DNA of 64,000 nt from Eutreptiella sp. 'Long Island Sound 2002' (lineage: Eukaryota > Euglenozoa > Euglenophyceae > Eutreptiales > Eutreptiaceae). Position numbers and translations under genes: made by a program. The DNA lies in assembly GCA_964036045.1 (NCBI GenBank), contig OZ038386.1, positions 12,424,113 to 12,488,112 on the forward strand, in the 5' to 3' direction. Positions 50,741-61,911 of the stretch are shown in pieces. Each line of letters opens with the position of its first letter. The stretch's first letter is position 1. A model generated the notes under the pieces. It saw only the letters and a list, made by a program, of their open reading frames with translations. It did not search any database and was not told where the DNA came from.

Positions 50741-53233
50741 ATGGACACAAGGAAGGAGGATGCCGACGTGAAGACAGCGCCGGAGGCACCAGCAAGGCCA
50801 GCACCTGGTGAACCTGGACCCGGACCTAGCGCTGTACCTTCGGAGCCCTTACATGGGCCAGTGGACGTGGCGGAGGACTCTTTGGAAGGACTGCAGTCGG
50901 CCTTCCGGGCCCGCTCAGTCGAGGAGGTGGTCACTCATCCTGTGAAGAGGAAGAGAGAGAGCGAGAAGGATGCTGGAGGAGACGAAGCAGACGAAGGAGT
51001 AGACCAAGGGCAAGACCTGACGAATGAGCCTACCTTCGAAGGCACACCAAGCGCTTCTGGCCTCCACGCATCACCCTCTCCTATTACCACCACACTCCCA
51101 ATTCCAGACACAGCCGCTGCAACATCCACATCCATAACCAACCCGCCATTGGCAGAGGGCACAGGCTTTACTGGTTTGCCTCCCTACCCTGCCTATGGTA
51201 TGGGCCCACCTACCACTGCGTTCCCTGAGGCAACTACTGCCAGTGAGCCGGTGGCCTCCAGTTCTGCGCCGCGATGGTATGCGGCTGACTATCACCATCC
51301 TCTACCCGCTACGAGAACCTATGTGGATGTTCCTGGGTATGCAACCTTGAGTGGGTTGAGGAGAGGACCTGAGTCTCTTGGAGGCAGGAGTAGAGGATCG
51401 GGGAGATCCTCCAACAGGTCCCTGACGCGGTCGGAGATCAACGGGGTGCTCCGAGGAGCCACCTCTAAAATCGTGGGCGACCTCACTCAAGAGATCCGAG
51501 AGAAACTGCAGCCCCTGATGATACCGCCCCAAGCGTCACCTACCACGGTGGGAGTGTCACCCCATCGAGTACAGGCCAACCACCTGGTGGCAGGGCTGAC
51601 AAACACCCTGGGGAGCCTGAGGAGCCGACCGATGCCGACCCCTGCAGCGATACCGAGAAGTCCTTTCGTACCGAGAACGGCCCAGCCGCCCTACAGCCGC
51701 GTGACGAACTCTACGAGAGCCGAGCTGGACCGGCTGGGGCTGACAGCCTTGAGGGCAATGGTGGACGTGGAGCCTTATAGCTCTAGTGATCTAGGCGGAG
51801 ACCCCTCCGATGATGAGCCGCCGTCTATGACTTCTGCTTCGCCCTCGGAGGACGATGACCCGGAGGACCCCGAGAACCCAAGTGGGAAGAAGAAGAAGAA
51901 GAAGGAGAAGACCCGACGCCCTGAGGGACGCAGGTCTCAGGAGGCGAAGGCTATTGCCACCTCCAAGATCGTGGTGAACCTGCCTGAGCTCACAGGCAAG
52001 GACCTCAGCGAGTTCGCCGAGAATTTTGGCCGGTTTCTCCGATTGACCGGCCAAACCCACGCTAGTGGGAGGGTCCAGTGCGATCTGCTCCTGCAGTGCT
52101 GCAGGACCAAGTACCTGGAGAACCAGGTCAGGCGGATCGTGACTAACTCCGCCACCTTTGCCGATGTGTTGGTTGCCCTGGAGAGGCAGTACCCGACCTA
52201 CGAAACCGACCTCTCCATTAGGGCCCAGATCCAGAACCTGCCCGTGCTGCCCAACAACCCCAAACCTGGCAGGGTCTCTGAGCTGTTGGCTCACGTGGAC
52301 CACTGGGCTGGACGATTGACGCCCGGTTCCTACAGCAGCGACGACCTGCTGTTCTGGTTGGTGGCCAAGCTCCCTCGAGAGCTGTGGGACGAGTGCCGCT
52401 TGAGGGCAGAGCGCAAGGCTAGATCCCTCCGCTACGAGGATCTATGCGTGCTACTCCTGGAGCTGGCGCTGGAGAAGGAGAGCGACCAGCACCTGAACGA
52501 CTACCGTCCTTGAGGAGGAGGTTCTGGAGGCAATGGCAAAGGGTACCAAGGGTCCCGACCTGGGCAGGGGACTACCCCCAAACACGCCCACGCCCGTATC
52601 ATGGAGAACGTCAAGGAGCTCTTCTTGTGAGATGCCAGAGAAGAGCAGGGCCACCTGCAGCACGCCCCTGACTGCGAGTAGCGAGACTGCTTCGTAGTCC
52701 AGGGGAAGCAGCAAGAGAAGAACACCGGCGCCAAAGCGAAGCTGCCGGATCATTACAGGTGCACCATCACGTGTGCCTTCCGTGGGAAGCGGAAGCACTA
52801 CGAGGATGAGTGCTACCATAAGCAACGCCTATCGGCGAAGCTTAAGGGTGAAGATCCTGGCAAAGGCTCAGGCAAAGGTGGAGGCAAAGGCAAAGGCAAC
52901 AACTCCGGCAAGGGCAAGTCGAAAGGACATGGACAAGGGCAAGACGAGAGTCAAGGTGGAGGAGGCGCTCACCGCCAGCCAGACAAGGACAACAAGAACA
53001 AGGACAAGAACGGAGGCAACCCCAACCCCAATCCAGGGGGGAACTCCGAGACCTCTGGAGGGCAGTCTGGTGTTACCACACGCTCACAAACGCAGGCCCA
53101 GCAAGAACAAGGAGCCAAGCGTGAGCATGAAGGTGGTGATGACGGCAAAGCCAAGAAGAGGAGCCATTTCATGAGGATGGCCTGCAAATTGCGGAACAAG
53201 GGGTTCGAGGTGACCTGTCCCGCGGAGTTCTGA
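50741..53233 (+). pseudogene. Family A gag (A3), three internal stops
   Basis: Start MDTRKEDADVKTAPEAPARP at 50741, opening 590 codons. The N-half is disordered and Pro/Glu-rich, with basic KKKKKEKTRRPEGRR near residue 390. The gag core runs from about residue 420 to the first stop (FAENFGRFLRLTGQTHASGR ... LPRELWDECRLRAERKARSL). In-frame stops: TGA 52511, TGA 52628, TAG 52679. The same frame continues with the nucleocapsid CAFRGKRKHYEDEC, where the second Cys is Arg, and a Gly/Lys tail ending CPAEF then TGA CGG (53231-53233). Confidence 0.85.
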
Positions 53234-54920
53234 CGGGGACGCTCCGGTGGCACCCAAGACCTGGTGTTTTGGGTACGTATCCGACTAGGGGGACGTGAAT
53301 ACCTGGGGGTATTGGATACTGGCGCCACCATATCTATAGTGGCCAAGAAAAGTTTACCTTGTGGGAGCCTGAAGAACACCATGACCACCGCGGCTATACG
53401 AATGGGGGATGGACATGTGGTGCACAGCTGCGGGGACTGTGAAGCCGAGGTACCTATGGGCTCCCGGACCATCGCCCATCGGTTCTATGTGATGGACACT
53501 GAGGCCTTCGACTTTGTATTGGGGACTGACTTCTTCGTGCAGCACTTCCAGATACTATCCCTGACGCTGCAAGCGCCCTACCTCCTCTACGTGGACCACG
53601 GCAGTGGCAGAGAGTCTGTGCCACTGGAGCAGTCGGAACATACCTCGAGTTACCTGAGGCTATCAAAGGAGGAGCCCTCGAGCATGATGGCGGCCTCCAA
53701 AACTGAGGACTATCAACTATTGGGGAAAGTCCTAGACCAAGGTCTGAAGGAGTTCGGTTACTTCAGAGAATACCTGAGTGTGGAGTTGTTCGCCAGCGAC
53801 AAGCAGCATGTACTGGACCTTTACTGCAGCAAGGGGAAGAACTGCAGCTACAAATTTTACTGGCCCACTTCTTCGGATGGCCTACGGGAACCCCAGGTTC
53901 AGTGAACTGGGGAAGGTCCTGACCAAGGTGGCCTTGGAACCTTCCCGTATGGTCCTGTGTTCCCCCGATTGGGGAGCCCGTGGGGGCAACGAGTACTGGC
54001 GAAACCTCCTGGACAGGCTGACTATCAGCTCTGTTCGGTTACCTGATGAGGCCATCTACGTGCCTCTGGGGCGTAAGACGCCTATTGGGAAAGCCCGATG
54101 GGGGAGTATGCTCAGCGTGGTGGACAGAGGTCTTACCTCCATCCCCTGGGAAGATCTGGACCCGACTCTGGTCCAGGCTATACAACGAGAAAGCGATGGA
54201 CTCGCCTTGGGTGACTTGAAGGATCGACTACGACCTCAATATGTTATTGAGAGTATACCCGGAGGAGATGAGTACGTCGTGACTGACACCAACGCCCCCA
54301 ACTCTCCCTGTCATGTACCTGTACCTGATGGAGTCTCTGAGTGTGTACTATCTGAGCTACCTAGCTCTATCCACTCAGATGACGAAACTGAGCACGACGC
54401 CTTCTTCGTGCAGACCTGTGTGGAGGAAGTGGAGAACGCCGAGTACGTCGCCCCACAGAAACCCCTACTCTCCATGAGGGTGGAAGACCGCGTGGACGAA
54501 GAGCTGGACCCTCGATCCAGGCTAAGGGAGTATGTGGATTCCAAGAGGAAGTTGGTGGCGAAAAAGCTATGCTACGCTAAGCCTACCCGCAGCTCATGGC
54601 CACTGAAGCAAGGACGTATGGGAGATCTATCCCAATTGAAGGAGGGCCTCGAACAGAAGATCACCACCTGGCAAAGGGAGGTAGATCTTAAGCTCATGAA
54701 GAGCGTGTGGGGCGCCCATGTGAGGACCCCAGAGGAGGACGACCTCTCGGAGGAATGTGTATGTGAACCCCCTCGAGCGTGCCTATGTTGCCATCGTCCA
54801 CCGGAGATGGTTGAACAAGACCTTCTATATGCCTACCAAGGGCTGAAGGACACTACCAAGGGCGAAGAGTCGGTGGAGGATCACCTCCCGACATCTCTTA
54901 CGCAGGGGGCAAGCAACTCA
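53234..54920 (+). pseudogene. Protease, Dam-like domain and linker (A3), one frameshift
   Basis: The gag frame continues unbroken past TGA 53231 as DLVFWVRIRLGGREYLG then VLDTGATISIVAKKS (aspartic protease active site, about 53310) and FVLGTDFFVQH. The Dam/DIRS-like domain begins YLSVELFASDKQHVLDLYCS (53772) and shifts frame near 53865. It continues MAYGNPRFSELGKVLTKVA (NPRF where A2 has NPPF, 53876-53930), CSPDWGARGG, VRLPDEAIYVPLG, ARWGSMLSVVDRG. An acidic linker follows with CVCEPPRACLCCHRPPE, then leads to RT. Confidence 0.85.
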
Positions 54921-55907
54921 CACTCTGACGAGGACATGGAGGACAAGATCAAGCTATTGGACCCGCGGGTGCAGAAGCTTATAAGGAACTATCTGGAGGT
55001 GTTCGGAGAACTACCCCCTCCAGCCTCATGTGACAAGCTGGTACAGATGGACCTCAAGCTGAAAGCCGAATTCGTGGGTCACAAGATCCGGAGGAGACCC
55101 TATCCAGCTCCTAAAGAGCAGGCCGACGAGATCGAGCGACAGATACAAGAATGTATCGACGCTGGGCTAGTCCTGGAGTACAAGGACGGGGACTACCCCC
55201 TACACTGCAGGCCCCTTTTCCTGGTGGCTGAACCTGGGTCTACCGCCAAACGGCTGGTAGTGGACTACGGAGAGCTGAACAAGAAAACGTTGAACCACTC
55301 AGGGTCAATTCCCAATATGGAGTCTACCCTGGAGAAGATAGCCTCCTGTCGCTACAAGACCAAGATGGACAAGATGAGCGGATTCTGGCAAGTGGACCTG
55401 ACACCCAAGACACAGGAACTACTGGCCTTCATCACCCCTCAGGGGAGGGTCTTCAAATGGAAGGTCATCCCATTTGGCGTGGCTAACGCACCCGCTCTAT
55501 TCCAAGAGCTGATGAACAAGATCTTGACCATCCTACGTGCAGGAGCTTCTATCCCGTGGGGCCCAGATGGAGGCTCACATCGACGATGTATGTCTTGGGA
55601 CCAATACCCAGGAGGATCACCTAATCCTCTTGGGTGAGTTCTTGTGGTCTGCCAGGAGAACCACACGCGACTCAAGCTGGAGAAGTGTGAGTTCATGCAG
55701 GAGACCATGCAGTACCTGGGGTTTGACGTTGGCTATGGGTGGTCGACCCCAGCGGCCTCTAAGGCCAAACCCCTGATGGATGCTAAGGTACGATACGAAG
55801 ACCCCAAGAAAGGACTTCATGATGTACGCAGTTTCATTGGGGCGTGCAACTTCTGCCGCCGCCATATCAAAAACTTCACCTACACCAGCGCCATTCTAAC
55901 GGACTAG
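54921..55907 (+). pseudogene. Reverse transcriptase (A3), frameshifted at the catalytic box
   Basis: Fingers and palm are clear (RRRPYPAPKEQADEIERQIQ, KRLVVDYGELNKKTLNHSG, KMDKMSGFWQVDLTPKTQEL, KVIPFGVANAPALFQELMNK). Near 55540 the frame shifts. MEAHIDDVCLGTNTQEDHL (HIDD at 55576-55587) is in another frame, which shifts again to CQENHTRLKLEKCEFMQETM ... RSFIGACNFCRRHIKNF. TAG at 55905 ends it. Confidence 0.85.
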
Positions 55908-58050
55908 GGCACAAGGGGAGACTATCCTGGTGACGGACGCCAGCAATGTGGGCGGTGGTGGAACGTTGCTCCAATGGCAAGCACTAGAGAAGGAGGAGTT
56001 CGACTCGGCCATTTCCCAATGGGGGACGGAAGGTCTCAACCGAGATGGAACCCTCAAGCACAGCTACCCTGACGACAAGTGGGTCCTAGTACCTCTGGGC
56101 CACTGGAACTGGAAGTGGAACCAGGCCCGAGGGAATTACTCCACCTATGAGCAGGAATTGGTCGCGGGTATGCTGGTGCTATCCTCACAAGCACGACTGT
56201 TGGGGAGTAACCCTGTGGTCTGGCTGTGCGACCAAGAACCGGTCCGCAGTTTCCAGAAGGGCCCCCCGGCTGAGAAGGCCAAGCTACGGCGCTGGTGGAC
56301 CTACCTCAGTCAACTACGGCTGACGGTACACCATATCCAGGGAGTGAAGAACGAATGTGCAGACTACATCAGCCGCAACAACTTCGACGCCCTGATTGAT
56401 GCCCGGTCTGAAGCGCTGGCTAAGGAGGCGTTCAGCCGTATGGACGTCCACTTGGACCTCAACATGACGATGATACGCCCCCTGGATGGACTCCAAAAGT
56501 CTGAGTACCTGAAGGAGTTTGGGGATATCTACAAGCGCCTGGAGAAACGCCTTGAACCCCTCCTGGTCAACCAAGATCAGTGGAAGAGGCACAAGAGCTA
56601 CCTCTGGCACGAGGACCGCATCGTGGTGCCTAGTGACAGAGTCCCAGCGCTGCTGAAGTGGACCCATGAGTCCAGTGGTCATGTGGGTGCTGACTGTACC
56701 CTGAGGCTGTTCAAGCAGTGGTTCCACACTACGTGGACTGACGACCAACTGCGGGAAACCCTCCAGCCTATCGTGGACAAGTGCCCGTGCAGGTCCTGCA
56801 AACCAGGGGATATCAGGGACAGAGGTCTCTACTCGACCCTGCCGATCCCTCACTGTGCTAACAGTGTTCCATACGTGGACCACACGGAGATGCCGAAGTT
56901 TAGGGGCTATGACTTCGCCCTCGTGGTGACCTGTGGGTTGACCAGGTTTACCAGGGTGTTCCCATGTACCAAGCACATTACCGGGGAGGAGACTATCAAG
57001 ATACTCCTGGAGGAGTTGTTTTGTGTCTATGGGGTACCCAAGGAGATCAACTCCGATGAGGACGTACCAGTACGCTCAGATACCAGTTGGTACAAGAGGG
57101 TCCTGAGATCCCTCAATATCCAGGTGTCTACGGGGATTCCCTACTCGCACACGAGCAACCCCCTATGTGAGCGACAGATCCGTGTCCTGAAGGAGAATGT
57201 ACGGATATGGTGCAAAACTGAACGCACCAGAGACTGGGTGAGACTACTCCCCGTCATATCCTTGATGATGAACTCCCAAGAGAGTTCAGCTACTGGCTAC
57301 TCGCCCCATGAGCTATTCCTAGGGCGCCCGTCATGGTTCCTACATGCCCCCTATCCAGAGGACACCCATTCTTCTGTGGGTGAATGGATCCAAGAGCAAC
57401 AAGCGAAGGTGGACAAGGCCAAGGCTGTGCTCCAGAGAGTGAGGGAGCGTCAGCCGAACAAGAAGAACAAGCACCGAGTACCGGCCACCTACCAAGAGGG
57501 GGACTGGGTGCTGGTGCACCACAGTCGACTACCCGCCTGGTCACGCTCTACCAGCGATGACCCATACTTCGGGCCGTACAAGATTCTATCAGTGGATGGA
57601 CACCGTATCACGGTGCGGTGTTCTCCCCGTCTAAGGGGGACCCTGGTGTGCGCTGCTCAACACCTGAAGCGCTACCATGATCCTGAAGACCTCTGTGGGG
57701 GGGACTGGGAGCTGAACGACGAGGAAATCGCCGCCCTAGACCTGCAAGGGGCTGCCAGCCCTGTGGAAGTTGAAGGGGAACTCCCCGACATGGACGCCGA
57801 GGAGATGGCTAATGAGGGCTTCTACCTGGTGAAGTCTGTCCTACGCCACCGCTATTGCCAGGGTTGGCGCTTCCTCACCCTCTGGGAAGGGGTTGGAGTC
57901 GAAGAGGCCACCTGGGAGCCCTTCTCTGCATTTGTTCTACCTGAGGGACGCCTAAACTCAGTTCTGGTTGACTACTTGTCCCAGAACAACCTTGGTGAGT
58001 TGCTGAGGCTCGCTGAGACGCTTGCCTCCAAGACTAAAGCTAGGGACTGA
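55908..58050 (+). pseudogene. RNase H, integrase and chromodomain (A3)
   Basis: 706 open codons from 55930, preceded by a deletion of about 110 bp relative to A2 that removes the RT-RNase H connection. RNase H: VTDASNVGGGGTLLQW, YSTYEQELVAGML, CDQEPVRSF, CADYISRNNF. Integrase: THESSGHVGADCTLRLFKQW, CPCRSCKPGD, YVDHTEMPKFRGYDFALVV, NSDEDVPVRSD, NPLCERQIRVLKENV, then GPY/F module DPYFGPYKILSVDGHRI. Chromodomain: FYLVKSVLRHRYCQGWRFL then EEATWEPFSAFVLP (57820-57930). It is the longest intact integrase of family A in the window. Confidence 0.9.
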
Positions 58051-58979
58051 ACCTTACCTTACCCCTAAGTGTGCTACGTATGTCTGTGTCTGTCTCACTT
58101 CTCTCCCGCGCGTGGCTCCCGGAGACCGGGCTTCGCTGATGTCGGACCGAAGGTCCTAGTCAGGTACTGTTACCACTCCTATGGCGCCCAATTTCTGTGC
58201 TGGCGCCTATCCTTGGGGAAGACGGCAAAAGCCCTACCTACTACAGGGGAGGGGTGGCCAAGTGTGCTAAGGGCATACAAAACGCCCATTTTTGCTAAAG
58301 GCCAAAAGCTAACGCACTGCCCTGCCCACGAGGAAAAGCACGCGGGACAGGAGACCCCACTACACTACACACCCTACCTACAGTTGCACCATCCTGGTGG
58401 GCGAGCACTTCTGCAAATGGCTCAAGCCCCCACTCAGGACTACCACTCCTACACGCACACTCTACTGGGTGTGGTTGACGAACACGTCGTGGGTCCTAAT
58501 GACCCTCCTGTGAAGAAGACAAGAGAACACAGCGCTGCTAAGCAACTGTGGCCTAACAGGGGACGCCACAACGGGTTTCCCCTGCTAGGGCTTGGAGGGA
58601 AGAGGTGCTCTTGTTGCGTGCACTGCGTGGATGTCGATGGAGTTGAACTGCCCTCGCCACCCCTGGCGGAGGTGCAGTCAGTTGTTTGTGTGATCTGCGC
58701 CCTTCTTTAGCAGGGCAAGAAACAAATGGTATGCTGCTGCACCAATCACCCTACCTGCCCACCTGTAAAGCAAAGACAAATGAAGGGCTGTTTGCGGCGG
58801 AGGAACCAAGCCACACTCCACGTATTATACGCTTCTCAGTGTGACCTATAATACACTGTCCGCAAACACGCCCTGTCAAGCAAGCAAGCGTTAAGAGACT
58901 CCTCAGGTTCTCTTAAAGAACGTACCGAGGAGCCCCTGGGTAACCTAAACAAGGTTTACGGTGCGCATTTTGCGTGGCC
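58051..58979 (+). other. 3' non-coding tail of A3, first part
   Basis: Colinear with A0 3300-4240. Hairpins: GGACCGAAGGTCC (58144-58156), GTATTATA...TATAATAC (58822-58854), CTCCTCAGG...CCGAGGAG with inner GTTCT/AGAAC (about 58899-58932). A 213-codon open frame at 58069-58710 is not matched in A0 or A2 as protein, so I treat the stretch as non-coding. The tail resumes at 61912. Confidence 0.65.
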
Positions 58980-59939
58980 TGAAGCATTTTCGGTGGGGGT
59001 GATGTCCGTGCGTCCACAGAAAAATCGAAATTGAAATTGAAAAATTGAAAATCCTTCAACCCATCACCCCAACCTCTCCAAGTACTACATGAAGTCTATT
59101 CCAAACTTCGATACCATTGGAGTTGCGTAAATGGTCTTGGAATCCTTGCTCGCCCCATGGGGAGCGTCCGCGGACACAATCTGGCGTCTATGAACAAAGA
59201 GAAGGTATATGTAAAATAAATATGCAAATTAAATGCGTAGACATGTACAATGTATGAGTAACAATTCTATACTATAAAATAGCATAAAAAAGAAGACGAA
59301 ATGAAGGCGACGGCGTCGCCGCCATCAGAAAACCTGACGGCTACGAGGCGTCGCCATCAGGATCTCCACTGAGATCCTGCCCAAACTGGGCCAACCAGTG
59401 GTTTTTGGGGGAAAAACAACGAAATAAAGTGATTTTTGAGTCAAAAACACTCATTTTGCGCGTCTCCCCCCAACGCGTAGCGTAAGCGACGCGACGCGTT
59501 TCTGTGCCAATTCAACCTACATATGAAAAGGCCCACTGTTGGGCTACGCCATAGGCGTCTGGGCGATTCCTGGAATCGCCTCAGCATTTTTTGAAAAATG
59601 CGTGAACGCGCCTTTTTTCGCAAAAATGGACCTTCGCGGAACGCCGCGAAAAAGGTCACGCTATAATCTTTTATTCCTAAAAACGATTAAACAATAATAA
59701 AATTGCCTAAAATCTTTAGAAATCGAGAGTTAAATTCTCGATCTGGAGCTGCGTCGCGCAGGCGACGGCTGTCGTCGCCAGTCCAGAAAAGACGTAAAAT
59801 GACGATTTCTGGGGTATTTTACAGAAATCCCACAGAAATCAAGATGCCGTAGCATCAACAGGAAAATTCCTGATCTGGCCTGGCGAAGAGCGCCACAGGC
59901 TGTGCAGCGGGTATGGGTGAAGCACCCCATACCGCTTCA
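58980..59939. repeat. Left terminal repeat of D
   Basis: Contains GC-rich inverted repeats (GGCGACGGCGTCGCC near 59307) and a terminal hairpin GGTATGGGT-GAAGC-ACCCCATACC near 59910-59934. No coding signal is visible. Confidence 0.85.
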
Positions 59940-60042
59940 CCCCCCTCCTTAAAAGCCTTGCCTATATCCAAAGGAAGGCAAGGCCAAGGAGGCGCTCTGA
60001 CCCCTGCAGTGTCCTGGTTTCAATATTGATTCATCAGAACAG

Positions 60043-60137
60043 TGGGGGGGGGGGGGGCTTCGTGAGTAATTTACATGGGGGGGAGCACCACACACATGTA
60101 AAAAAAAAATTAAAATTTTTTTTTTTTTTTTTTTTTG
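60043..60137. repeat. Homopolymer runs in D
   Basis: A G run of about 14 (60043-60056), an A run (about 60101-60109) and a T run of about 20 (60117-60136) interrupt the internal part. They are prone to sequencing error. Confidence 0.85.
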
Positions 60138-60339
60138 ATCTTGAAATATTCATAGGGCAATTGCCCCTCAGGCGACAACACTGGTCCCTGGCACTCCTCT
60201 TAGCCTCTGGTTACCAAACCAGGGGCGCTGCAGGGCCTTCCGCCCTGACTGATGGCGCTTAGGCGCACATATGGGCCCTTTTTCTCCATGGGCATGGAAA
60301 TCAATAATTCAATAAATTCAGAAAAATTCGGAAAAAATT

Positions 60340-60590
60340 ATTTAGGGTCAAACCCAAGGCAAGGCCTTCCACCGAGCCTGAATTTAGGGCCATTTCCTGC
60401 CCAAGGCGACGAATTCCTCGTGCCTTTTAGGGTCGATTCCCAACCCAAGGTGACGAATGAACGCACCTGATTTGGGGGATTTAGGGTAATTTCTCACCCA
60501 AGGCGCCCCACGCCTATGTAGGAAGGGACCTCCCTGAGGGTCAACCAACCCAAGGCGACGAATTAACGCGCCTGATTTGGTTACTGGTGG
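60340..60590. repeat. Imperfect short repeats in D
   Basis: The unit CCCAAGGCGACGAAT...CGCCTGATTTGG recurs at about 60402, 60444 and 60548, with a partial copy at 60497. Confidence 0.7.
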
Positions 60591-60902
60591 ACGCGGGGCG
60601 CTTACCGCGCGACCTGCTGTCGTAGCTCTTGGGATTTGCCATCCACTCCACTTGTCAAGCTGCTGCAGGGTCCAGATTTCCTGAAGACCTCTGCTGGGAT
60701 CGTCGTCGTCGTCGCAGGAGCTCCTGGAGCTGATCTCAGGGCTGTCGTCGTCGCTGCTGTTGCCTTGGGGGCCAGTCTTGGCCCAGGCGTCCCTTCTTGC
60801 ACTGTATTTCCACCAGGGCAATACCTTTGGCTGCAGTCTGTTGCGCTGCGGGAGTCGTCGAAAACCAGGCAGCAGGATACCACTCAACGTCGTGGGAGCC
60901 AT
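60384..60902 (-). CDS. Possible 172-codon ORF inside D, unknown
   Basis: It starts MAPTTLSGILLPGFRRLPQR and has an acidic patch SDDDSPEISSRSSCDDDDDP. It ends with two copies of a KSGA(L/F)IR(R/H)LGL motif caused by the underlying DNA repeat. No recognisable domain. It could be a captured gene fragment or chance. Confidence 0.2.
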   Translation of the reverse strand: MAPTTLSGILLPGFRRLPQRNRLQPKVLPWWKYSARRDAWAKTGPQGNSSDDDSPEISSRSSCDDDDDPSRGLQEIWTLQQLDKWSGWQIPRATTAGRAVSAPRPPVTKSGALIRRLGLVDPQGGPFLHRRGAPWVRNYPKSPKSGAFIRHLGLGIDPKRHEEFVALGRKWP

Positions 60903-60947
60903 CGACAGGTCCGCCAGTGAACCACGCGGACAGCGGCAAGACCATTT

Positions 60948-61907
60948 TGAAGCATTTTCGGTGGGGGTGATGTCCGTGCGTCCACAGAAAAATCGAAATT
61001 GAAATTGAAAAATTGAAAATCCTTCAACCCATCACCCCAACCTCTCCAAGTACTACATGAAGTCTATTCCAAACTTCGATACCATTGGAGTTGCGTAAAT
61101 GGTCTTGGAATCCTTGCTCGCCCCATGGGGAGCGTCCGCGGACACAATCTGGCGTCTATGAACAAAGAGAAGGTATATGTAAAATAAATATGCAAATTAA
61201 ATGCGTAGACATGTACAATGTATGAGTAACAATTCTATACTATAAAATAGCATAAAAAAGAAGACGAAATGAAGGCGACGGCGTCGCCGCCATCAGAAAA
61301 CCTGACGGCTACGAGGCGTCGCCATCAGGATCTCCACTGAGATCCTGCCCAAACTGGGCCAACCAGTGGTTTTTGGGGGAAAAACAACGAAATAAAGTGA
61401 TTTTTGAGTCAAAAACACTCATTTTGCGCGTCTCCCCCCAACGCGTAGCGTAAGCGACGCGACGCGTTTCTGTGCCAATTCAACCTACATATGAAAAGGC
61501 CCACTGTTGGGCTACGCCATAGGCGTCTGGGCGATTCCTGGAATCGCCTCAGCATTTTTTGAAAAATGCGTGAACGCGCCTTTTTTCGCAAAAATGGACC
61601 TTCGCGGAACGCCGCGAAAAAGGTCACGCTATAATCTTTTATTCCTAAAAACGATTAAACAATAATAAAATTGCCTAAAATCTTTAGAAATCGAGAGTTA
61701 AATTCTCGATCTGGAGCTGCGTCGCGCAGGCGACGGCTGTCGTCGCCAGTCCAGAAAAGACGTAAAATGACGATTTCTGGGGTATTTTACAGAAATCCCA
61801 CAGAAATCAAGATGCCGTAGCATCAACAGGAAAATTCCTGATCTGGCCTGGCGAAGAGCGCCACAGGCTGTGCAGCGGGTATGGGTGAAGCACCCCATAC
61901 CGCTTCA
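60948..61907. repeat. Right terminal repeat of D
   Basis: Same sequence as 58980-59939 at offset 1968. Apparent identity suggests that D is the youngest insertion here. Confidence 0.85.
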
Positions 61908-61911
61908 GGCC

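Larger units (their letters stand above)
58980..61907. mobile_element. Element D, non-autonomous, with 960-bp terminal direct repeats
   Basis: Direct repeats at 58980-59939 and 60948-61907 appear identical. They begin TGAAGC and end GCTTCA. The target GGCC is duplicated at 58976-58979 and 61908-61911, and the host sequence GCGTGG[GGCC]TACCC is otherwise continuous with A0 near 4230. The internal 1008 bp have no gag or pol, no initiator-tRNA primer site after the left repeat and no polypurine tract before the right one. It resembles a LARD/TRIM-like LTR derivative, but the replication class is unproven. Confidence 0.8.

Noticed and set aside
58069-58710. 213-codon open frame after A3 pol (MCYVCLCLSHFSP...)
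   Set aside because: The homologous tails of A0 and A2 do not keep this frame, and the region is dominated by conserved hairpins.
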